Assembly: GCF_000518485.1 (NCBI RefSeq)
Contig: NZ_JADR01000009.1
Coordinates: 1 to 64,000, forward strand
Length of the DNA: 64,000 nt
Direction of reading: 5' to 3'
DNA from: Olleya marilimosa CAM030
Lineage (GTDB): Bacteria; Bacteroidota; Bacteroidia; Flavobacteriales; Flavobacteriaceae
Shown: one piece after another, positions 57,864-64,000 of the stretch
Layout of the letters: the number at the start of each line of letters is the position of its first letter
Position numbering within the stretch: the first letter of the stretch is position 1
Made by a program: the position numbers and the translations under genes
The notes under the pieces: model-generated
Seen by the model: only the letters and a program-made list of their open reading frames with translations
The model's database searches: none
Told to the model about the DNA's origin: nothing

Positions 57864-57871
57864 CAAAGGTA
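57864..57871 (-). promoter_or_regulatory. Putative -7 element of typA
   Basis: TACCTTTG on the minus strand is a perfect TAnnTTTG, 24 bases before the ATG. No TTG is present at 17-23 bases upstream. Confidence 0.5.
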
Positions 57872-58008
57872 CTCATTTTTTATATAAAAAAACGTTTTAA
57901 TTTATATTTGACAAATTCATTAATAAAATTTGTAACATTTTTAGCTTAACAGACACAGATAGTTAGGATTATATTAAAAAACAATTGCATTTAAAAGCTT
58001 TATATTTA

Positions 58009-58035
58009 TTGCAAAATAATATATTCTTAGTTTTG
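58009..58035 (+). promoter_or_regulatory. Promoter of the DUF4836 lipoprotein gene
   Basis: TTG (58009-58011), 16 bases, TAGTTTTG (58028-58035), close to the Bacteroidota consensus; the leader would be about 38 bases to the ATG at 58080. Confidence 0.55.
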
Positions 58036-58079
58036 TAATCATATCAATTAACCACATATAAAATCACTAATACCAAACC

Positions 58080-59825
58080 ATGAAACATCTTGCACCTTTA
58101 TTAATTATCGTTTTATTATTTGCTAGTTGCAGTAAAAAAATTGAAGAATCATACTTTGTACCAAAAGACGCTATTGGTATAATGTATGTTAATTTAAAAT
58201 CCCTTTCAGAAAAAAGTAAAGATTTAGATTTTAATCAATTAAGTATAAATTCGCTTATCGAGGACAAAGCACCTAAAGAGGTTAAACGTTTTGTGCAAGA
58301 GTTACTATCTAAAGATAATTTAGATAAGACGTTTAGAAAAGAATATCTTCTAGGCTTTGGTACGTTTAAAAGATTATCTGGTGTTGGTGGATTAATAATT
58401 CCTATTAAAGACGCAACATCGTTTGAAGCCTTTATAAAACCAATGATTGATGAAATACCTAATCTAGAAAAAGAAACTAATGTTGGTAAAGATCAAGGAT
58501 TTACTATTTACGCAAACAAAGAAATTGCAATTGGATGGAATGGTAAAACTGCATTAATTATAGGAGCAAATAATTATGCTGCTGCAGAATTAAAAGACCT
58601 TACTACATTAAATAGGGAAGATTGTATTTTAGCAACCAACTATTTTGATGCCTTTTTTGACACTAAACAAGACATGGGTTTACACATAACCTCTACTCCA
58701 TTAGGAGATGCATTTGATGGATTACTAAATACTTTTGCAGGTTTGGATGTTAATCTAGAAAACAACAACTTATCTTATTATGGTAGCTTTGAGCAAGACC
58801 ATATATACACTAAAACCAATTTAAAACTAAATGATGATTTTAAATCTATAATTGGTTACAAAAAGTGGATGTCTACCTCATATTCAAAATCTATGCTAAA
58901 AGCATTACCTGACAATCCTTTATTGTTTGCAAAACTATCTATTGACACGGAAGACTTTTACGACCATATTTTAAGTTTACAAGACAACAAAACATTACCA
59001 TTACAGGTTAGAGAAGAGTTGAGAAAAAACATAAAAAAATCAAATCAAGAAACTGAAAAAGAACTTGGTATGGATGCTAAATCATTTTCTAAAATATTTG
59101 ATGGATCATTAATGTTTGCCATGACAGAAGGTAAAACAGTAAAAGACACTATTTATGATTATAATTATTTTACTGACGAAGAAACCTATGAAGTAGTAGA
59201 TAAAAAAACACCTAACATGTATAGTACAGTAGCCCTAAAAGATAAAAATAAATTTGACCAATTTTTTAATATTGTAAAAAAGAAAGGTGCACAAATAGAA
59301 ACCTTAAACTCCAATTATTTTAAAATAGACGGTAGTACTTTTATGGTTATTACAGAGGATTACATCTTTTTTACAAACGACCAAAGTAAAGCTGATGAAA
59401 TAAGTAGTAACGGAAAACTTGCCAACAATTTAAGCGACTTTAAACATAAAGATAAATTATCGCACAGCGTTTACCTTTACACAAAAGGAAATATTGCCGA
59501 GCTAGGAAATGACTTTACACAATCTATAAACAACATCTATAATCCTTATAGTAGTTACAATAGATATGGCAACAATAAATCCATGGATGTCATTACCAAA
59601 AAGAGCAGCGAGCTTTACAACAAATATTATGGCGAAAATCATTATTTTATAGATACAGATGGAGGCGAATCTTTTACTTACACTAAAGGAAACAAAAACT
59701 CATTAATACAATCCATATTATATGGTGACGAAGTTGCAAAAATGATGAGCACTTTAGAAGATGATGATTATGATGAAGAAGATGAAATAGAAGAAACTGT
59801 AATAGAATCTACAGAAATAAACTAG
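58080..59825 (+). CDS. DUF4836 family lipoprotein
   Basis: A 581-residue lipoprotein: signal peptide with lipobox FASC (Cys17), then the DUF4836 domain (about 25-570; PKDAIGIMYVNLKSLSEKS, ATSFEAFIKPMIDEIP, GWNGKTALIIGANNY). The domain repeats a ferredoxin-like unit twice, judging from the similar VPKDAIG.. and later VALKDKNKFDQFF blocks. The C-terminus is very acidic (EDDDYDEEDEIEE). The function is unknown. It is followed at 5 bases by an ABC ATPase and then an FtsX-like permease, so it may be the substrate or partner of that exporter. Confidence 0.8.
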   Translation: MKHLAPLLIIVLLFASCSKKIEESYFVPKDAIGIMYVNLKSLSEKSKDLDFNQLSINSLIEDKAPKEVKRFVQELLSKDNLDKTFRKEYLLGFGTFKRLSGVGGLIIPIKDATSFEAFIKPMIDEIPNLEKETNVGKDQGFTIYANKEIAIGWNGKTALIIGANNYAAAELKDLTTLNREDCILATNYFDAFFDTKQDMGLHITSTPLGDAFDGLLNTFAGLDVNLENNNLSYYGSFEQDHIYTKTNLKLNDDFKSIIGYKKWMSTSYSKSMLKALPDNPLLFAKLSIDTEDFYDHILSLQDNKTLPLQVREELRKNIKKSNQETEKELGMDAKSFSKIFDGSLMFAMTEGKTVKDTIYDYNYFTDEETYEVVDKKTPNMYSTVALKDKNKFDQFFNIVKKKGAQIETLNSNYFKIDGSTFMVITEDYIFFTNDQSKADEISSNGKLANNLSDFKHKDKLSHSVYLYTKGNIAELGNDFTQSINNIYNPYSSYNRYGNNKSMDVITKKSSELYNKYYGENHYFIDTDGGESFTYTKGNKNSLIQSILYGDEVAKMMSTLEDDDYDEEDEIEETVIESTEIN

Positions 59826-59830
59826 ATTAA

Positions 59831-60463
59831 GTGCAAGTTACTATACAATCCATAATACCAGACTATTTTACTCCAGCTTCGTCAGAAGTCTGGAGTAAAA
59901 ATTTTGAATTTCAACCTAATTCTAAATACTTGGTTAAAGCTGTATCAGGAAGCGGAAAAAGCTCGTTATTTAATTTTATTTATGGTTTAAACAATAGGTT
60001 TTCAGGCTCAATTTTATTTAACGACACCTCTATTACTTCGTTTTCTGAATCTGAATGGACAACCATTAGGACACAAAAAATCGCAATCGTTTTTCAGGGT
60101 TTAAAACTGTTTCCAGAATTGACAGCTTTGGAAAATATTCAGTTAAAAAACATACTTACAAATCATAAAACGGAAGCCGAAATTTTAGACATGATGTCAC
60201 AATTAGACGTGAATCAATTAGCTAATAAAAAGGCAGAAACCTTATCTTACGGACAACAACAACGTATTGCTATAATAAGAGCATTATGCCAACCTTTTAA
60301 ATTGTTGTTACTTGACGAACCCTTTAGCCATATTGATGAAGCTCAAATTACTAACGCTATAGCACTTATTAATAAAGAAGTTACCACAAACCAAGCAACC
60401 TTAATAATTGCTAGTTTAGGAGATACTTATAATATTGACTACACAAAAACAATATTATTATGA
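59831..60463 (+). CDS. ABC transporter ATPase, LolD/MacB-like (GTG start)
   Basis: A 210-residue ABC ATPase with Walker A SGSGKS (39-44), signature LSYGQQQR (138-145; Tyr replaces the usual Gly) and Walker B LLLLDEP (158-164). It initiates at GTG (59831). The sequence resembles the LolD/MacB/FtsE class, and it overlaps the permease gene by 4 bases (ATGA, 60460-60463), so the two form one transporter. The D-loop reads SHIDE rather than the usual SALD. It may use ATP to move lipoproteins or small hydrophobic substrates across the envelope. Confidence 0.85.
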   Translation: MQVTIQSIIPDYFTPASSEVWSKNFEFQPNSKYLVKAVSGSGKSSLFNFIYGLNNRFSGSILFNDTSITSFSESEWTTIRTQKIAIVFQGLKLFPELTALENIQLKNILTNHKTEAEILDMMSQLDVNQLANKKAETLSYGQQQRIAIIRALCQPFKLLLLDEPFSHIDEAQITNAIALINKEVTTNQATLIIASLGDTYNIDYTKTILL

Positions 60464-61653
60464 TAGGTCAACTTTTAAAAAAACAGGTCCACAAATCACA
60501 ACTATTATTTTTTACATTAAGCTCTAGTTTAGGCCTAGGTATTTTACTAATTGTGGTGCAATTATTTATTGATACGCAATCCTTATTTAATTCTAAAAAC
60601 GATTTATTAGGCAATCAAAATTTAATAATATATAAGGACTTAGGACGTGATAATGCTTTTACATCTGATGAAATTACAGCGTTAAACGCTCAACCTTTTA
60701 TTAATAAAACAGGTGGTTTTACTCACGGAACCTATCGTGTTTTAGCAAGTGTAACGTTTCCTAATCACGCAGGAATATCCACCGAAATGTTTCTAGAAGC
60801 TGTGTCTGATGAGTTTATAGACATTACCAATAAAGATTGGAAATGGCAACCAGGAGATAAAGAGGTACCAATTATTATTCCTAAAAACTATATTAATTTA
60901 TATAATTTTGGATATGCAACTAGCTCTGGATTACCACAAGTTAATGAGAATATAATTAGACAAGTACCAATAGATTTAACCTTGTCTGGAACACATAAAA
61001 CTGAAAATTATCGTGCTTATATTTTAGATGCTTCAGAAAAAATAAACTCTATTTTAGTTCCAGAATCCTTTTTAAATTATACCAACAAAAAATTAAGTCC
61101 TTTAAAGGATAATAAAGTTTCACGCATTATACTTGATGTTATTAATCCATCTGATCCTAAATTATTAGAATTTTTAGCTTCAAAAAAATACAATTACCTA
61201 TCCAACGATGTTCAAAATTCAAAACTTAGCTATGTCTTAAAATTAATATTAAGCATTGTTTTAGGTATTGGCTTATTAATTACCATCCTGTCTATATATC
61301 TTGTTATTACCAACATTAATTTACTTATTTTAAAAAATAAGCAAACCATAACACAACTTCATTTTTTAGGATATTCTAAAGGACAAATAGCAAAAGTATA
61401 TCATGCTATTGCCTTTAAGGTTTTAGCAGTTTCTATTATCGTAGCTCTAAGCCTTAATATTATTTGTAAATTTATTTTTATGCCATATTTAAGCGTTTTA
61501 CAAATAGAATCTAACCTAACGTCTATAATTTATACGGTTATTTTAAGTGTATTGATTTTTATTAGCTTAGCCATGTATTACCGCAATCATACAAATAGTA
61601 AAATCAAACAAATGTTAAGACCTAATACAAGTCTATTATCTTCTGAAAATTAA
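60460..61653 (+). CDS. FtsX-like ABC transporter permease
   Basis: A 397-residue permease with one N-terminal helix (about 17-40), an extracytoplasmic domain (about 45-255) and three C-terminal helices (about 260-290, 310-335, 350-380), the topology of MacB/LolCE/FtsX permeases. It overlaps the ATPase by 4 bases. The partner lipoprotein is probably the DUF4836 protein upstream. A -7-like promoter of kdsA overlaps its end. Confidence 0.8.
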   Translation: MIGQLLKKQVHKSQLLFFTLSSSLGLGILLIVVQLFIDTQSLFNSKNDLLGNQNLIIYKDLGRDNAFTSDEITALNAQPFINKTGGFTHGTYRVLASVTFPNHAGISTEMFLEAVSDEFIDITNKDWKWQPGDKEVPIIIPKNYINLYNFGYATSSGLPQVNENIIRQVPIDLTLSGTHKTENYRAYILDASEKINSILVPESFLNYTNKKLSPLKDNKVSRIILDVINPSDPKLLEFLASKKYNYLSNDVQNSKLSYVLKLILSIVLGIGLLITILSIYLVITNINLLILKNKQTITQLHFLGYSKGQIAKVYHAIAFKVLAVSIIVALSLNIICKFIFMPYLSVLQIESNLTSIIYTVILSVLIFISLAMYYRNHTNSKIKQMLRPNTSLLSSEN

Positions 61654-61655
61654 CT

Positions 61656-61663
61656 TATCTTTG
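61656..61663 (+). promoter_or_regulatory. Putative -7 element of kdsA
   Basis: TATCTTTG, immediately after the permease stop and 20 bases before the kdsA ATG; the -33 element is unclear. Confidence 0.5.
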
Positions 61664-61683
61664 CAGGATAAATTATTACAATT

Positions 61684-62502
61684 ATGACACTTCAAGATAT
61701 CCCTAAAATTAAACATACAGCTAGCAATAACTTTTTTTTACTTTGTGGTCCTTGTGCTATTGAAGGCGAAGAAATGGCTTACAGAATAGCCGAAAAAGTT
61801 GTTACCATTACTAACAAACTTGAAATACCTTACGTTTTTAAAGGTAGTTTTAAAAAAGCTAATAGAAGTAGGATTGACAGTTTTACAGGTATTGGAGATG
61901 AAAAAGCATTAGAAATTTTAGCTAAGGTCTCTGAAAAATTTGATGTACCAACCGTTACAGATATTCATGAGGTTAGCGATGCTGCAAAAGCTGCACAATA
62001 TGTAGATGTTTTACAAATTCCTGCATTTTTGGTACGTCAAACAGATCTTGTTGTTGCTGCTGCAAAAACAGGTAAGGTTGTCAACCTTAAAAAAGGACAA
62101 TTTATGAGTCCTGAAGCAATGAAGCATGCTGTACAAAAAGTAAAAGATGCTGGAAGCGACAAAGCTTGGATTACAGATCGTGGAACTATGTTTGGTTACC
62201 AAGATATGATTGTAGATTTTAGAGGTATACCAACAATGCGCCAATATGCGCCAACTGTTTTAGATGTAACACACTCTTTACAACAACCAAATCAAAGTGC
62301 TGGTGTAACAGGTGGAAGACCTGATATGATTGAAACTATTGCACGTGCTGGAATTGTAAATAATGTAGATGGTTTATTTATTGAAACTCATTTTGATCCT
62401 GCAAATGCTAAAAGTGATGGTGCTAACATGCTTCACTTAGATAATCTAGAAGCTTTATTAACTAACTTAACTGCTATTAGAAAAACTATAAATAGCTTAT
62501 AA
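61684..62502 (+). CDS. kdsA: 3-deoxy-8-phosphooctulonate (KDO8P) synthase, metal-dependent type
   Basis: KdsA condenses phosphoenolpyruvate with arabinose-5-phosphate to make KDO8P for the lipopolysaccharide core. The 272 residues match the family. FFLLCGPCAIEGEE places a Cys (C24) where metal-dependent KdsA (as in Aquifex) has its metal ligand; the metal-independent E. coli type has Asn there. Other landmarks are FKGSFKKANRSR, DVTHSLQQPNQ (His ligand) and ETHFDP (Glu/Asp ligands). It has its own -7-like element, and is followed by an outer-membrane protein gene. Confidence 0.95.
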   Translation: MTLQDIPKIKHTASNNFFLLCGPCAIEGEEMAYRIAEKVVTITNKLEIPYVFKGSFKKANRSRIDSFTGIGDEKALEILAKVSEKFDVPTVTDIHEVSDAAKAAQYVDVLQIPAFLVRQTDLVVAAAKTGKVVNLKKGQFMSPEAMKHAVQKVKDAGSDKAWITDRGTMFGYQDMIVDFRGIPTMRQYAPTVLDVTHSLQQPNQSAGVTGGRPDMIETIARAGIVNNVDGLFIETHFDPANAKSDGANMLHLDNLEALLTNLTAIRKTINSL

Positions 62503-62524
62503 TATCCCTTAAACATAATTACAA

Positions 62525-63388
62525 ATGAAACAAATATTACTAAGGTCAATAGCCTTAGCAAGTCTTACCCTATTGTCAACACTGACATTTGCTCAGGATA
62601 ATACTGACTTACAAAAATACACTGCCAACAATAAAGGAAAATTTTATATTAGTTGGGGTGGAAACCGAGAAACGTTTTCTGAATCTGACATCAGGTTTCA
62701 AGGTAATGGTTATGACTTTACTATTGAAAATGCTACTGCTGAAGACAAACCTAAAGGATGGCATATAGATTATATTAATCCAACCAGGATGACTATACCA
62801 CAAACCAATTTTAAAGCTGGTTATTTTATTTCTGACAAATATAATATATCACTTGGTGTAGATCATATGAAGTATGTAATGAACAGAAACCGAAGCCAAA
62901 ATGTAACCGGTTATGTTAACCTTCCTGTAGATGAAGAAGGTAGCATATTTAACCAAGAATTTGATGGAAGTGAGTATGTGGTATCAGAAGATTTTCTAAA
63001 ATTTGAGCACACCAATGGATTAAACTATGTGTATTTAGAAGTCAATAGATTTGATGACATCTCTTCTATCTTTAAAATAAATAATACAGATAAATTTCAA
63101 TTAAATATTACAGAAGGTCTAGGAGCAGGTGTATTATATCCAAAAACCAATACGACACTTTTAGGTAAAGATACTTATGATGAGTTTCATTTATCTGGTT
63201 ACGGAGTTTCTGCTAGTGTAGGGTTAAACTTTACCTTTTTTAAATACTTTTTTATTCAAACCGATTTAAGAGGTGGTTATATAAACATGCCAGACATTAG
63301 AACAACAAGTAATGCTAATGAGAGTGCGTCACAACATTTTTGGTTCTTACAACGTGTATTTTCTATTGGTGGACGCTTTAGACTTTAG
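62525..63388 (+). CDS. Outer-membrane beta-barrel protein, unknown
   Basis: A 287-residue exported protein: signal peptide (about 1-24, TLTFAQ) and then mostly amphipathic beta strands, beginning FYISWGGNRETFSESDIRF and ending RVFSIGGRFRL, a C-terminal strand with terminal hydrophobic/aromatic residues. It may be an 8-12-strand barrel; I find no family name. It follows kdsA by 22 bases. It converges on the DUF1801 gene with only one base between the stops. Confidence 0.7.
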   Translation: MKQILLRSIALASLTLLSTLTFAQDNTDLQKYTANNKGKFYISWGGNRETFSESDIRFQGNGYDFTIENATAEDKPKGWHIDYINPTRMTIPQTNFKAGYFISDKYNISLGVDHMKYVMNRNRSQNVTGYVNLPVDEEGSIFNQEFDGSEYVVSEDFLKFEHTNGLNYVYLEVNRFDDISSIFKINNTDKFQLNITEGLGAGVLYPKTNTTLLGKDTYDEFHLSGYGVSASVGLNFTFFKYFFIQTDLRGGYINMPDIRTTSNANESASQHFWFLQRVFSIGGRFRL

Positions 63389-63389
63389 T

Positions 63390-63737
63390 CTATTGCAACG
63401 ATAAAGCTTCTTGCAATACAGCTTTAATTACGGTATCATCTATAGTATCCAAGGACTTGTATCTTAATGAAATCATTTTTTTCCTGTTTTCATTAACATG
63501 ATGTTCCTTAAAAACAGTTAATTGATTGCCTTTAACAAAAACCAAATCAACAAATTGTTTTTTATGACTTGCGTTTAAATAACAAAAAGGCATTCCGTTT
63601 ACATAATAAAACGGAATGCTCCATTTATATTTTAATTCAAAGTTAGTTATTGAATGTTCAATAATAACCTGTAAATGCAACAACATGGAACGGTAAGGCT
63701 CTGGTTGTTTTATAATATAATCTTCTGCTGGATGCAA
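63390..63737 (-). CDS. DUF1801 family protein (TTG start)
   Basis: A 115-residue cytoplasmic protein of the DUF1801 (YdhG-like) family: HPAEDYIIKQPEPYRSMLLHLQVII, ELKYKWSIPFYYVNGMPFCYLNASHKKQFVDLVF. Its function is unknown. The TTG at 63737 is preferred because family members begin with (M)NPAEDYI; an earlier TTG (63773) would overlap the upstream gene. It lies 4 bases after the stop of that gene. Confidence 0.75.
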   Translation of the reverse strand: MHPAEDYIIKQPEPYRSMLLHLQVIIEHSITNFELKYKWSIPFYYVNGMPFCYLNASHKKQFVDLVFVKGNQLTVFKEHHVNENRKKMISLRYKSLDTIDDTVIKAVLQEALSLQ

Positions 63738-63741
63738 TTTG

Positions 63742-64000
63742 CTACAATATATGTAATAAGCTAAGTACTCCAATAGCTAATAATGCCACACCTATAATTG
63801 CTTTAAAAGGCATTAACTTATCTGATATTTTTCTTAAGGTCTCCTCTAAAGCAGGTACTTTACCAAATACATGAGTTAGCAATAACAAGCCTCCAATAAT
63901 ACTTACAATACTAAAAATACCAAACCCTCCTCCAAGTATAATTAAAATTGGTAATACAACTAGTGCTCCACCAATTACAGTTTGAAAAGGCGCCAAAACA
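63742..64000 (-). CDS. Small membrane protein, 5' part outside window
   Basis: At least 86 codons of a very hydrophobic protein with two or three membrane helices (GGALVVLPILIILGGGFGIFS, FSIVSIIGGLLLLTHVF and FKAIIGVALLAIGVLSLLH). The frame is open to the right edge, and no ATG is present, so the gene almost certainly begins outside the window. No family was recognised. It is followed 4 bases later by the DUF1801 gene. Confidence 0.65.
   Translation of the reverse strand, partial: VLAPFQTVIGGALVVLPILIILGGGFGIFSIVSIIGGLLLLTHVFGKVPALEETLRKISDKLMPFKAIIGVALLAIGVLSLLHIL

Overview
The window looks like chromosomal DNA of a member of the Flavobacteriaceae (Bacteroidota), perhaps near Olleya, Lacinutrix or Winogradskyella; the genus is a guess. 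The evidence is the low GC content, flavobacterial gene families (DUF2851, DUF6090, DUF3467, DUF4836, NamZ/DUF1343), promoters of the TTG-N17-23-TAnnTTTG type, A-rich leaders without Shine-Dalgarno sites, and a large surface protein with thrombospondin-type-3 and DUF11 modules. There is no rRNA, insertion sequence, prophage or CRISPR array.

Layout. 1-3704: 5' part of a giant secreted repeat protein (minus strand, runs off the left edge). 4089-5678: prfC. 5898-19548: a canonical informational block on the minus strand, tRNA-Thr/Tyr/Gly/Thr, tuf, tRNA-Trp, secE, nusG, rplK, rplA, rplJ, rplL, rpoB, rpoC, then a small DUF3467 gene; a clear promoter lies just upstream of the first tRNA and hairpins sit between several genes. 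19555-21158: hpf, xerC and rpsU; rpsU has an exceptional strong Shine-Dalgarno. 21174-31418: a carboxypeptidase-regulatory-like secreted protein, an acyl-CoA dehydrogenase whose 3' end is tandemly repeated downstream, a ComEA-like protein, an alanine/glycine:cation symporter, a K+ channel, PspC-like, DUF2851 and DUF6090 proteins, and an MFS transporter. 31514-45746: slyD-like FKBP, a cysteine synthase/CBS-like enzyme, a palindromic extragenic element, a LolC/E-like permease, NamZ, a coiled-coil secreted protein, a YkgJ cysteine-cluster protein, a methyltransferase, DUF2059, an amidohydrolase, and a pair made of an outer-membrane barrel and a 1006-residue TPR protein.

45898-55761 is a surface-glycan region with genes on both strands: a GT39-like membrane protein, ftsE, a membrane SGNH-like protein, two GT2 and one GT4-like glycosyltransferases, an FdtA-type ketoisomerase, a DegT/FdtB-type aminotransferase, a Wzx-type flippase and a FemAB/GNAT-like transferase. 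Together FdtA, FdtB and the GNAT-like gene suggest a dTDP-3-amino-3,6-dideoxyhexose in a surface polysaccharide; rmlA/rmlB are not in the window. 56041-64000 holds typA, a DUF4836 lipoprotein followed by an ABC ATPase/FtsX-like permease pair, kdsA, an outer-membrane protein, a DUF1801 protein and a small membrane protein cut by the right edge.

The most unusual DNA is at 22621-22929, where three copies (plus one degenerate copy) of the 3' end of the acyl-CoA dehydrogenase gene lie in tandem and differ inside the coding part only by synonymous changes. Other points worth attention are a likely 1-nt frameshift in a T6 tract at the 5' end of the GNAT-like gene, the palindromic element at 33459-33562, several TTG start codons (two fixed by immediate context), and a divergent gene pair only 8 bp apart.
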